Of a stretch of DNA of 64,000 nt, positions 21,014-31,599 are shown one piece after another. The stretch's first letter is position 1; each line of letters begins with the position of its first letter. Location of the stretch: positions 230,439,265 to 230,503,264 of the forward strand of contig NC_134570.1 in NCBI RefSeq assembly GCF_050947875.1, given 5' to 3'. The notes under the pieces were generated by a model that was not told the origin of the DNA, searched no databases, and saw nothing but the letters and a program-made list of their open reading frames with translations. Source of the DNA: Dermacentor variabilis. Taxonomy: Eukaryota; Arthropoda; Arachnida; Ixodida; Ixodidae. A program made the translations under genes and the position numbers.

Positions 21014-23966
21014 GGTTACAGCGGCGCGAAGTGAGACACATGAACTCCTTGCCCCGCTGGCTTGTCGTTTCGGACCACCCAACGACACGCCAGTGCCGCT
21101 TATAGAGGTTACAGTCGCCCGGCGCAGGTTTTTTGCGCTGTTAGACACAGGAGCAAGCGCTTCACTATTTGGCGACGAGGTGTGTGAACATCTCCGTCGG
21201 AACGCTATCCGACTGAGAGAGAGTAATTTGACCTTCCGACTTGCCAGCGGCACGGCACACGTGAGCTGTGCTGCCAGGCTTGTGGTGCGGTGGGAGAAAC
21301 GGGTGAGGCGACAGCGCCTCGCTCACCTTCCCGGCCGGTCGGTTCCTATAATTCTTGGTAGAGACTTCCTCGCCAAGACGGGCATTGTTATTGACGTCTG
21401 CAACGGAGGATATAGGGAGCGAGCATGTGGCACCCTGAAACCTTTCGTTTCATTTCAAAAAGCGTCAGAGACAACTTCGTTCGATGATGCTTCGCGCGCA
21501 GACCGACCAAATGATTGCCCGAAAAGGTCCCTCAGAACGGTTGCGGCCGGGTCGACATGCCGTCCGGCCAACCGCGCTGAGAAAAGAGGCGCGGAGGGGA
21601 ACTGCTACCCTCCCGCAAAGCCCATAACCCCCGCTGCGGTGGCAGACTGTGCCGCAGTGAGGGGAGAACGATACCACCCGCTGCTGGACGACTCAAGCAG
21701 TTTGTCGGGGGAAGAAAAGGGTCGCCTCTCATCGCTTCTGACTGAATATGACGCCGTATTCATAGAGCGGCCTGGTTGCACTACGCTATACAGGCGCAAA
21801 ATTGAGACAGGCGACGCCTCTCCGTGGAAGTGTAATCCTCGGCCGGTAAGTTTGGCTAAGAGGAAAGCACTAGACAGCGCTCTCGACGAACTGCTCGATA
21901 CAGGCGTTGTTGAAAGGTCGGACAGCCCATGGGGTTTTCCTGTGGTGTTGGTTCCTAAAAAGGATGGGACGCCCCGCCTTTGTGTTGACTATCGCCGCCT
22001 GAACGAGGTGACACGCAAGGACGCATATCCGCTTCCTAGCATTCCCTCGATCGTATCCAACGTTGGCGGAGCGAAGTACTTCACTACGCTCGATGCAAGC
22101 AGAGGATACTTTCAGGTGGAGGTAGATCCCTGTGACCGAGAGAAGACTGCCTTCACTTGTCACAGGGGACTTTTCCAGTTTACCCGTATGCCATTCGGAC
22201 TTGTCGGTGCGCCTGCGACTTACCAGCGCCTGATGGACCGTGTCTTGGGTGACGCAAGGTGGCACCACGCTCTTGCTTACCTGGACGATGTTGTGGTATA
22301 CTCGCGTACCTTTGATGGGCACTTACACCATCTCAGGGACGTGTTGGAGCGTCTGAGGTCTGCGGGGACAACGCTAAACCCGACCAAGACCCAGATCGCA
22401 GCAACCCGAGTAACGCTACTGGGGTTTAAACTTGATAACGGACGCCTTCTGCCGTGTGATGACAAGGTTCAGGCATTATTGAACTTCCCGTCACCGGCAG
22501 ACATAGGCGGACTGAGACGCTTTTTGGGGCTGGCGAACTTCTATCGACAGTTCATCCCAAACTGCGCTGCACTGCAAGCCCCCTTGACAATGCTGTTGAG
22601 GAAAGGTGAGCAGTGGAGGTGGGGTCCCGAGCAAGAGGAGGCACTGCGCAACCTCGTAAACGCGCTCGTGGAAACCACCGAGTTAAGGCTACCAGACTTG
22701 AACAAAGAATTTGTCATACATACGGACGCCAGCGACCTTGGCCTAGGAGCGGTTTTTCTCCAACAGCACGAAGGTAGTTTGCGCCCGGTAGCTTTTGCCA
22801 GCCGCTCTTTGACTCCCGCAGAGAGAAATTACTCCGTGACCGAAAAGGAATGTCTGGCGATCATTTTCGCTCTCAAAAAGTTCGACTACTATATTGATGG
22901 AGTCCCATTCATAATTGAGACCGATCATATGGCACTAACTTGGCTTAGGCGCTTAGGAGAGCCGAGCGGCCGGCTCGCGCGATGGGCACTTCTCCTGCAG
23001 CGATACGATTTTACCGTTCGCTACAGGAGAGGAAAGAACAACGTTGTGGCGGACGCACTTTCGCGCGCGCCCGTTGACTGTGAGAAGAGTAACATTACTA
23101 CTCAACTCACCTCGCCCGAAACTGAGCTTGAGAGCGGACTAACCGCTGCGACGATTGAGGGTGTCAGGAGGGGTAACATTAATACCCATCGTGACCCCTC
23201 AGTGATTCAGCCTAAGAGCAGAGTAACTGCTACAATGCTCGACGGCGCTGGTCCCGAAGGAAGGGCAGACGAACCCCCTTCGCAGGACGAAAGCGTGAAC
23301 CACTTGGACTGCGTCAGTTCAGTGGGGAGCGTGTTCGGCAGAAAGGAGCTGTTAGAGGCACAGCGGGAGGATCCGTTTTGTAAGAAAGTGTTTGAGGGGC
23401 TCCGGGAGCCCGGCGGCGCGGCCGCGGCGCACATGGACGCAGCTGGTATTGCTGTGGGTGCGCGGCGCTCCGAAACAGCTGGTAATGCTGTGAGCGCGTT
23501 GGATTCCTACCTGCTAGACTCTGACGGCGTCCTGCTGAGATACATTCCCGCGGAGAAGGATACACACGAGTCCTTCAAAGCGGTGATTCCACGCACGCTG
23601 AGAGGAGCACTTTTACGCTACTTTCACGATACGTGCATCGCCGGGCATGCAAGTGGCCCTAAGACTTATCTGAAGTTGTGCCGCTTTGCTACCTGGCCTG
23701 GAATGAAGCGGGATGTGATGCGCTACGCCCGCTCTTGCAACGTGTGCCAACGCGTGAAGCCGCGTGGTGGACGCCCACCCGGGCTCATGCAGCCGATCAA
23801 TAGCCGAACACCGTGGCAAATTGCGGCATGTGACGTCATGGGGCCTTACCCCAGATCACCGAGCGGGAACCGATTCCTTCTCGTAGTCACAGACCATTTC
23901 AGCAAGTGGGTGGAACTGTTCCCCCTACGGAAGCTGACGGCACGCGTATACCCATGGGAAAGCTGA
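20971..23966 (+). CDS. Element B Pol: protease, RT, RNase H, integrase N-terminal part
   Basis: Open in the -1 frame from the slippery site to TGA at 23964-23966. Retropepsin: ALLDTGASASLFGDEV near 21140. RT: VVLVPKKDGTPRLCVDYRRL, MPFGLVGAPATYQRLMD and YLDD at 22278-22289. RNase H: FVIHTDASDLGLGAVFLQQ, ETDHMALTWL. Integrase: HHCC finger (FHDTCIAGH ... CNVCQRVKP) near 23620-23760, then the first catalytic Asp in AACDVMGPYPRS. A frameshift near 23950 then ends the frame. All catalytic motifs up to that point look intact. Confidence 0.92.
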
Positions 23967-24679
23967 TCGAGGTGTTTACACGATTCGGCGATCCTGAGCA
24001 GCTGATAACGGACAATGCGTCCTACTTCACTGCCAAACTCTTCGTGGACTCTTGTGCAGCTCTCGGCATTAAGCACAGGAGAACAACCACGTACCATGCC
24101 CAGGCGAATCCCACTGAGCGTGTGAACCGCAACATCAAGCACATGCTAGTTGCATTTGCGGGGACGCACAATGAGTGGGACGCTTGTCTTCCTGAAATTG
24201 GATTTGCAATCAGGTCGACAGTGAATCGATCGACTGGTTATACACCCGCCACCCTCAACCTTGGGAGGGAGCTGTTGAATCCGGTAGAACTTACTCTACC
24301 GGAACGAAGCAGCACGGAACTGGTTGTTTCGTCGGCACGCGCCGATTATGCGACTGGGCTGCGCGCGAAGGTAACGGAGGCTTTACGAAAAGCGCGACGG
24401 AACCTGAGCACTGCACGTGCCGAGCAGAAAGCGCAGTACGACCGCTTTCATCGGGAAGTTCACTACAAAGTGGGCGACCTGGTGTTGAGACGGAATCACG
24501 TCCTGAGCGACGCCAGTAAGAAATTCTCAGCTTCTCTGGCGCCGAAATGGACAGGACCGTACCGGGTGCGAGAGACTGTCTCTTCGCTCGTGTACAGGCT
24601 GGCGGACTTGAAGCTAAGACCGATCAGCCGACCGGTGCATGTCTGCGATCTCAAACCCTACTATGACAGAGGGAACTAG
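23955..24679 (+). pseudogene. Element B integrase core and C-terminus, out of frame with Pol
   Basis: The continuation of integrase in another frame: MGKLIEVFTRFGDPEQLITD holds the second catalytic Asp (TDNASYF), NPTERVNRNIK the catalytic Glu, and KVGDLVLRRNHVLSD with KWTGPYRVRE the C-terminal SH3-like part. It ends at 24677-24679. Apart from the one frame change it reads as intact, so it is a recent mutation, a sequencing error or a recoding site. An indel near CCCATGGG (about 23950) is the simplest explanation. Confidence 0.82.
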
Positions 24680-25797
24680 TGGCCCGAAGAGAACGCTCTC
24701 CCGCGCCCGCAGGCAGCGGCATCGGGTGGCACAGCTCGACGTTCGAGCCCAGTGCGGCGTTATAACTTGCGATCTCAGCAGAACTAACTCTGTCCGGTTC
24801 GCGGAGGCTATTTTATTGTGCACGATATCGGACGGAACGCTCCTCCGATGTCTAGCATGCAGGCTTCCAGAGCGAGCACGCGCTTTCTCTTTGGAAGAAG
24901 CGAGAGGGGCTAACAGAATTGTCGCAGCAGCAGACCGCCCGTCGGGAGCCGTGCAACAGCATTCAAGCAAGAAGAAAAGACCGTCTCCGCTGTGGGTACG
25001 AACGAGCAGGCCTCAAGCAGTCAGCAGTGCAGTTCAGACAACAGGCGGCGAGAAAAGAAGATCCTCCGGCAGCTAACAGCGAGGTGAGAGGTGCAGCGGG
25101 CGACTTCCTGTCCGGAATGGTCGCAGAGGCGCAGAATTCGCCGAACCGCGCCGCAGAACTCCGCGACTGAGTTGCGAGCCCCGCAACCAAGTACCCAGCC
25201 TCAAAGCCGAGCGAAAGACTTCGCCCGCAGGGACAGAGTGGACCCCTGCTGCGCAGCGAGGTGCAAGCCATCGTCAGGGGTGAGTCGGCACGCCTTTGCC
25301 GATCTTGCGTGCCGACACCCGCGAGGGTGCGCAACAACAGAGAGAGCTGTGGCGGAACGAACAGAAAGAAACGCGTTCGCCAATACCAGAGGACAACGAA
25401 CCCCGGGAACACCAAAAGAGCTGTCCTGCGCCATATCGAGGCTGGTTCGGGGATTGCGTCAGTCTGGTCGAGGCAGCCAAAAGAAATCCAGGAGCCCTTT
25501 CGCCACCACGGACCCGGCACGTCCGACTGGGCAGGTGACGCCGCCGAGACGCTAGGTGACCCGGACCCAACAGCCTTCTTGCCTCCTGCTGCGTCCCGTT
25601 ACTGGCAAGCTGCTCCGTGGCATCGTTCAATGTTCCGGCCTGGCTCGCGACCACCTACACGGCGGCAACGACGGTCTGCAGCTAGAGCTGCTCCCTCACC
25701 AACACGGACTCAAACCGTGTTGCTGTCGGAGTAGCATGTCCCTCTCGCAGGAAAGCCTCAGGCGACGGCGGCCTCTTAGCGGCTAAAGGGTTATTTT
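24680..25797 (+). other. Element B segment between pol and the 3' LTR; possible third ORF, unrecognised
   Basis: About 1.1 kb with overlapping short ORFs. The longest plus-strand ones are 24639-25076 (145 codons, basic) and 25261-25734. No signal peptide, membrane segment or glycoprotein-like pattern is seen, so it is not an evident envelope gene. The region is GC-rich with repeated GCAG/CGAG words. It may be an untranslated 3' region, a decayed third ORF, or captured host sequence. Confidence 0.45.
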
Positions 25798-25810
25798 AAG
25801 GAGGGGGGGA
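25798..25810 (+). promoter_or_regulatory. Element B polypurine tract
   Basis: AAGGAGGGGGGGA directly precedes the 3' LTR, the place where plus-strand DNA synthesis is primed in LTR retroelements. Confidence 0.85.
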
Positions 25811-26545
25811 TGTGGGGATCGCACGCGCATCCCGATATCTCCGCAGCGGCCACGCGGTTATCACGCGATAATCACGTGCTCGCTCGCGGAGGGTAGCGGG
25901 TAGAGGGCACCTTCGCCGCTCCCGCTACTCTTCGCGCCTGGCCGCGACGCTGCAGCCAAGGCACCCCGTTCCCTCCTTTCTTGGAACCGGGGAGACTCCC
26001 TCTCCGCCGCTCGGGGAGAAGCGCTATTCCCCCGATGCACCGTGGTCTTTCGGCTGAGGAGCTTGCGACTGGCCGCATCTCAATTCAGCCGCTGAGACCG
26101 CCGCACGCCGTCCCCCTGTTGCGCTCGGCCTTTGTGTGCGACTCACCGCCCCAGGGCCCGAGCGCGGATCCACTCTGGGTGAGCTGAACTCTTATCAGCC
26201 TCTTTTGTGGTTCCCACATTGTGCGGTTTGTTTCACCCCAGACGTGCGGAATGCTCCGCCGCTGTGGTTTTGTTTTGTGTTGTATTTGTATGTGTTGTGG
26301 CTGTTGTTGTCAGTTGGTATATTTGTACTCTAAGGTGAGTAAACACCTTAGGTCGAGACTCACCCTGTCCCCACTGGCCTGAACCCGCCGTGGTCGCAAC
26401 TCACTGCGAACCGCGGGTTAGGGGTCACAGCTCTGACTGCTAGGGCTGCTGCGAAAGTGCTAGCGAGCGACTGCCGCTCCGACGGCGCTGTGCGATCCAG
26501 AGAAGGGTCAGGTGCGCACGCGTGAACCTGAGTAATACCCCTATA
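25811..26545 (+). repeat. Element B 3' LTR
   Basis: 735 bp. Same limits as the 5' copy; the one difference noticed is a C-to-T change in the GCACGCG block at about 26523. Followed by the target copy AAGT. Confidence 0.95.
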
Positions 26546-27088
26546 AAGTACAGTAAACCTCGTACAGTTAAAGCCCAGATAGGACCATCTGTTTTTGTAC
26601 TCAGTGATGGGAAGACGTGGCATGTGTCTAAGTTAACCCTAGTGATGAAGGATCCAGCAGGTAGTACATTGTGTACAAGTGATAGAGACTTTTTGTACTC
26701 ATATTAAAATCTGGATAGTCATTCTGACGACTCGTCTGTAGTGACAGCGTCTTCTCATAGTTATAAGCATCAGCTAAGTAGTTCGTCTGACTGTATCACT
26801 TCCGAGTCTGCACAGTCGGCAGTCGTCTCTGATTCCGTGGGGGAATCGGTAGCCTCCCAGGACTTGTTGAGACTTCGAGAGGAGCTTCCTGGGCAACCCT
26901 CTCCAGTTTTCAGCGACAACCACATTCAATTCTCCAACCAGGGGGAGGGAAATAGTAGTAGGACGACTGGGTCTTTAAAGTCGACTGATACGCGTCGCAA
27001 CCCCCAAAGTTCTTCTGAGGTACGCACGCGTCCTCATCGTGACAGAAAACGGCCTCCGTGGCTTGATGATTTTGTTTTCCGAGTGTAG
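26546..27088 (+). pseudogene. Element A pol 3' end, resumed after element B
   Basis: Picks up exactly where 18829 stops: YSKPRTVKAQIGPSVFVLSD and GKTWHVSKLTLV, the last part of integrase in this lineage. An in-frame TAA follows near 26705, after which the tail reads serine-rich sequence ending RKRPPWLDDFVFRV with a stop at 27086-27088. This proline/tryptophan-containing end is typical of the polyprotein terminus in related elements. Confidence 0.8.
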
Positions 27089-27336
27089 AGCGTATTGCCG
27101 TCTCAGGCAATTCGCATGTTTCATTAACACAGGTATAAAATGTGTTCCTTGTTGCGGTGCAGTGAGTCTTGTGCCGTGTTCCTTGTCAGATTTTGTTTTG
27201 ACTGACTGCCTGTGTTTTGGTGCCCAAGTCTGCAGTGGTGCGCGTGTGTGTGAACATGGGGGGAACGAACTGAATTTGTCCTTGGACTTAAGTGCGCGTT
27301 TCACTATATGCTTGCTTTGTTTCCAGGGGGGGATGA
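27089..27336 (+). other. Element A 3' untranslated region and polypurine tract
   Basis: No coding content. It ends with CCAGGGGGGGATGA, a purine tract next to the LTR start at 27337. Confidence 0.7.
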
Positions 27337-27626
27337 TGTAGTATAGTGTCGCCCCCTGCCAGATCTCTGTGTTATTATACATTTATGTTTTGTAGTAGTT
27401 TAGCTAGATGGCGCACCCCCTTCTGTCATGTGACGAGCTTGGACCAATCAGGAGGTGTCATCTGGCGTGTGAAGTCCTTTTAAGTAACAAACGGCCGCGA
27501 GCCGGCTCAGTCTTCGTTCCGGTTTTCATCAGGAGCAGTTAGCTCCGAGTCTCCCTCACTGCGTCGGCGCTCGCCGCGCGTTCGCTGGGCAAGGGCCCCC
27601 ACTTGCCTGCCGCTGCCGACACAACA
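27337..27626 (+). repeat. Element A 3' LTR, complete
   Basis: 290 bp from TGTAGTATAGTG to ACACAACA. It is the reference copy that shows the 5' LTR is split between 1860-2043 and 16616-16735. Followed by the target copy CTGGG at 27627-27631. Confidence 0.95.
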
Positions 27627-27631
27627 CTGGG

Positions 27632-28269
27632 ACACACGGTATATACATACTTTCAGCACTTCATTTCGGGCTGAAAAGAAATGAAGCTAGCTAGCACTAT
27701 TTCTTGCATGAGAGCACCGCATTCACAAGTGCAATGTTGAAACCTACGTGAGCTTTGCTCCCTTGCGAGCAGACTTGCACATTCAAAGTAGGTTATCGCT
27801 GCAGGAACGGAGCATAAATATGCATTCGCGTCACCAAATAAAATTGGATGATACGACCCGTAAACTCTTCAAAACGCACACGGCATTTAAGACGCACAAG
27901 AGTGTCGCAAAATGCACCAAGACTGCAGCAAAACACGCATGTATACAACGCGCCAAAACAGATAAGCGGACAGTGCTTCGTCGCCCCGTCCGCGCCGTGC
28001 TGACCGAGCAAAGTGCGACAGCAGCGCCACGAGATGCGAGGATCGGTGGCGGGTCGACGCCATAGAGTTAATGGTTTTTTCGAACTTCCTGCCTCCCAGT
28101 GTTTACCGCACGGAATGAGATGTCTGAAAAATTTGGAGCGTGCCGCCGAAGGAATCGCATCGCGGTGGCTCTCTGTAACACCGGCGTTTCGATCGCTCCT
28201 GCTGCTCCTGTCAGTATACCTGCTGTATACCGCTCCTGTCAGTATACCTGCTGCGCGAGCATAGAAGAA
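27632..28269. other. Gene-less intergenic DNA
   Basis: The continuation of the host sequence that ended at 1859. No recognisable gene. A 22-bp unit, GCTCCTGTCAGTATACCTGC plus two bases, occurs twice near 28197-28255. Confidence 0.5.
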
Positions 28270-28490
28270 TGGTTTTAACGCGATAGCGTTAAGGAGCTCG
28301 TGTCGCAGAAAAGGCGCCGTCTTCGGTGTCGGCGTCCGCGGCGTTGGCCGTGAGCGATAAATCACGGCAGGCACTTCATAAATAAAAAGCAACTTCCAAG
28401 ATGGGCTGGGTGGGAATCGAACCAGGGTCTCTGGAGTGTGAGACGGAGACGCTACCACTCAGCCACGAGTTCGATGCTTGAAAGCGGTAC
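28270..28490 (-). repeat. tRNA-derived SINE, antisense (Ruka-like)
   Basis: On the minus strand an A-box-like TGGCTGAGTGGTAG (28452-28465) is followed by a B-box GGTTCGATTCC (28413-28423), then a GC-rich body with GATAGCGTTAAGG-type sequence. The T-stem does not pair, so it is not a working tRNA. The arrangement resembles the tRNA-derived Ruka SINEs described from ixodid ticks; the family name is from memory. Confidence 0.7.
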
Positions 28491-28769
28491 AAAAGCGCTT
28501 CTAGTGAATGCGGTGTTGTCTTAGAAACGTGCCGTAGAAAGTTATACTGCGGTGTATATCGGTAATTATGAGCATGTAGCTTACAGAAGTCGCAGTTACA
28601 AGAGTAGCGAAGTACGTTTCCGCTACGTTTTTTCTGCGCTTACCGCACACGCAGAGCCATCTTGCGGCAAACACAAAAGACCCCCTCCTCTCAATGTACG
28701 GCGCTGCCCCGACAGGTGGCGCGCCACGCGCGCATTGGGGCTGTGCGGGGACCGATGCCAGGCGCGTCG

Positions 28770-28872
28770 CGGCCCCCACTCCCTCTCCCCTGACGACGCT
28801 TCGCCGTGCTCCCACACGGGTTGCAGAATCAAGCGCCGTTCCTTTCTTTAGATTACTATCTATCTATCTCGA
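28770..28872 (+). repeat. 5'-truncated LINE 3' tail, LINE2 group
   Basis: CTCCCCTGACGACGCTTCGC and GGGTTGCAGAATCAAGCG match the LINE2 3' end (16530-16600). The copy ends in an ATCT tandem tail at 28853-28872. Confidence 0.75.
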
Positions 28873-29379
28873 TCTCTGCCCGTGCCGATACCGACGTTTG
28901 GCTGGCGTATGTTGTTTCCCCCTCCGAGTTCTTTGGTTCGCTCCGTTTGCTCAGGCGCACGTTTCGTTGCCGCGCCGAACGCTGCGTTGCTCAACGCTCA
29001 CCGCGTGATAGGTGGGCGCAAAGTCCGATGCGGGGCGCCTCGTAAGTGATCGCTGCGCCGTAGCGCATTGTCTTACACCCCTTGGCGGGTCGACGGGAAC
29101 GCTGTCGCGTTCGACTCTTGAAGGCGAAGCTTAAGCGTCCTCCAATTTTTCAGGCGTCGTGCGCGCGCCCCGTATGTAAAACAACAACACGCCCTTGATT
29201 GTTGAAGTTCTGGCGTGAAATTATTTAACATTAAAGCCAACCTATTATGTTGCTTCCAACGAGTTCGATTTGTCTGTGCCGTCTTTTATTCGCTAACGCC
29301 GACGGCCGACGGTAACCGCACGTTTAACACGTACGTCGTTTGGCATTTTATGCACTTTTAGACAAAATGCTCGAAAAAG
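28873..29379. other. Gene-less repeat-like DNA
   Basis: GC-rich sequence with AACGCTGTCGCGTTCGACTC near 29099, a palindromic motif similar to one in the SINE at 28270. No gene seen. Confidence 0.4.
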
Positions 29380-30119
29380 TTATTGAGTCAGACGCTCTGA
29401 ATGTTTGCCAAGATAGACTCTAGTGACACCAGTAGTGGCTTTTGCCGCAGGTAGAATATATACTAGCATATTCCAAGTGCTGATGTTATGTTTAGAAGAA
29501 ATTCTATTTTCAGTCTTATCATAGACCAAGAAGTCTATAGCTGTTTGTAGCCGTTCCAAGAAGTTTTTAAGAGGTTCTGTGTTTCGTGGGAAGGCATCAT
29601 CTGCTTGGGAAGGCATCATCTGCTATGCCCTTAATGACATGTGCAACTTTATCAGGTTCGGACATCTTCGGATCCATAGAGTTTCCTACAAAAACTCTAT
29701 GTTCGGATTCACTTTGCGGCACAGAGTGAGCACATCCTGGATGTACGTCAGGTAGGATTCAGTGCACCTCTGGACACGCGAAGCGAGGTCTTCTTGGGCG
29801 GCGCGTTGACGTCCAACAGGCTTGCCAAACAAATCCTTGAGCTTCTATTTACAAATGTCCCAGCTGGTATAAGTTCCTCCTCGTGGGTCTGAAACCAGAC
29901 GCGTGCCGTGCCCACGAGGTAAAATATCAAATTAGCGAGCACGATGGTCTGATCCCAGTGGTTGCTGGAGCTCACCCGATCATATAGTTAAAGTCGTATG
30001 CAGTCTTCAACATCAGTGTCGTCGGTGCCAGAAAAGCTTCCTGGGTCGCGGTGTTGTGCTATAATGACGGTGGGCATGGGTGTCGACGGGCCCGAAGCAT
30101 CCTCGCCTTGTGCTGGCAT
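29380..30119 (-). pseudogene. Antisense gypsy gag relic (G)
   Basis: The minus-strand start is the ATG at 30117-30119 (MPAQGEDASG). The gag signature follows with frame breaks: DPGSFSGTDDTDVEDCIRL, WDQTIVLANLIFYLVGTARV and WFQTHEEEL. The further end (29380-29619) resembles the part that normally precedes the zinc finger. Same family type as the relic at 36770-37379. Confidence 0.65.
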
Positions 30120-30425
30120 TGTAGATGCAGCCAAGGAGCGTCCGCTGCGTAAATCCGCCTTGATAATGATACCGCAACCTCCACCAAAATGTTACGGGTT
30201 TAAAAACAGTCGGACGTATATTTACAGGATATTTACAATGATTGCAGCAGCTGCCAAGATGGTGGACAGCGCTCGAAGCCCAGAACGTCGTCTTCTTCCG
30301 ACCAAGCTGAAAACAACTTCGTCAGCGTGTCACAATATTGATTATCAAGACATCTTGTAGGCGGCTAATTGACGAATGTGTTCAGTGGGGACGGCGTCTC
30401 GTAGACGTGCGAGGTTCGGACGTTA
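30120..30425 (-). repeat. LTR end and primer region of antisense gypsy relic G, limits uncertain
   Basis: On the minus strand CCCGTAACATTTTGGTGGAG (near 30180-30200) has the look of an LTR end followed by a TGG primer site, placed just upstream of gag relic G. No second LTR was found, so its outer limit is unknown. Confidence 0.4.
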
Positions 30426-31222
30426 AAGGGTCACTAAAGGTAAATACTAAGTCGACGTGGATTCTTTAAATACCATTCTAGAAACCTCGCAACGCTTGTT
30501 TCGTGCCAAGAAAAGACTTAGTTCACGAGAAAATTGTATCAGTGGGGTCCGAATTCCTTTTTCGAAATTCAAATCTCCCCCAGACAACCCGGGCAATGGT
30601 GACATTTCACACACCATCACCGCTCTTTGCTGCCATTGGTGAGTAAAACGGCGCCCGACAGACGGCGGCACCGAGCCAAGAAAGAGCGGCGGATTCGCCG
30701 CTGCAGCTGCTTTTTGGTCAAGCGGCGTAGACCGTTCAGGCATCTCGCGACATCACATGGAAGTTGAATTCTCTGCTACTTGCAGTTTGTGCGAGTTTCG
30801 CGAGCCAGCAAAACCACTCCAGCACTACGATTAGGAAAGTACTGAAACGCGAAAGCGTGGCGGCCCAGAGAGTCGAGTGAAAACGAAACCTTTCGCCCGC
30901 CCGCGTCGTTCAACGGTAATATTAATGAGTTGTTTTTTCTGAACATGAAATCGAACTGGACAAGTAGCATTTTATTTGACCTTATAATACAATACGAGGA
31001 TACTTTTTGCAACGAGTAGTTGAGTACTAGAGACAGTATTTAACTGAGGAGTGCTTTCGTCATCGTGCTTGAATGTCCCGGGGGAGTCTCTAATCATGTC
31101 CCGCCTTTACCTCGATTTCTAGTTTATTAAGGCTCTCTTCGCGAGAACACCGACACCTTAGATATTCTCGAGCACTAATCTAACACTTAAGCTTTACTTC
31201 GTATTTGCCTTTAGTGTCCCTT
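30426..31222. mobile_element. Non-coding DNA transposon or MITE with about 27-bp TIRs
   Basis: The left end AAGGGTCACTAAAGGTAAAT and the right end, read in reverse complement, AAGGGACACTAAAGGCAAAT continue matching to about 27 bp with three mismatches. Roughly 800 bp, with no transposase. A TTAA sits at the left border but not at the right, so the target duplication is unclear. Confidence 0.65.
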
Positions 31223-31599
31223 CACGCTTTGGCGACTAAACAAAACCTGCCGCAGACTGCTTCAGACGATTACCCTAGCCCGTTTACTCTGTAGCATATA
31301 ATACGTGGCTGCCTTTTGGGAAGCCTCTCAAAGCACAGAATTAATCACCGCTCGTCGAGACTTAAGGCTCTTAGGATGATTAGCCAATTCCAGCCTACGA
31401 GCGGCTACGCTTTATCAAGTACACTGATAGCGCCGGCGGGACAAGCTTTGTGGCCATGTTCAGTGCGCAGGGATAGCTTTTAACTTTTGCTTTTTTGTTT
31501 TGCTGACGTCATCACTAAGTCACCGCGGGAAGTTTGAAAAGTTTAAGGTCTCTACGCCATGTGGTGGCGCTCACGCGAGCTAAACCCAGATGTCCAGGA
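31223..31599. other. Gene-less intergenic DNA
   Basis: No coding or repeat structure recognised. Confidence 0.4.

Larger units (their letters stand above)
18830..26545 (+). mobile_element. Element B: young full-length Ty3/gypsy retrotransposon
   Basis: Two 735-bp LTRs (18830-19564 and 25811-26545) differ, as read, at a single base near the 3' end. The flanking duplication is AAGT at 18826-18829 and 26546-26549. It has a tRNA-Lys type primer site, gag, a -1 frameshift signal, pol (protease, RT, RNase H, integrase), a 1.1-kb downstream segment and a polypurine tract. The only coding flaw found is a frameshift in the integrase near 23950. Insertion plus duplication (7720 bp) accounts for the frame difference between the two halves of the interrupted element A. 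Confidence 0.95.
1860..27626 (+). mobile_element. Element A: defective Ty3/gypsy retrotransposon, split by two nested insertions
   Basis: The boundaries are TGTAGTATAGTG at 1860 and ACAACA at 27626, flanked by a perfect 5-bp duplication CTGGG (1855-1859 and 27627-27631). Its 5' LTR is split by LINE2 (2044-16615) and its pol 3' end by element B (18830-26545). Without these it is only about 3.5 kb, because an in-frame deletion removed most of reverse transcriptase, RNase H and the integrase core. By eye the two LTRs differ at about 8 of 290 positions plus one indel, so A is moderately old. Order retained: LTR, primer site, gag, protease, RT/integrase fusion, LTR. Confidence 0.92.

Noticed and set aside
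24639..25797. Envelope gene in element B
   Set aside because: No signal peptide, hydrophobic membrane segment or glycosylation-rich pattern; short overlapping frames only.
28400..28480. Possible functional tRNA gene (minus strand)
   Set aside because: A and B boxes are present, but the T-stem does not pair and the sequence runs on into a SINE body, so it is a tRNA-derived SINE.
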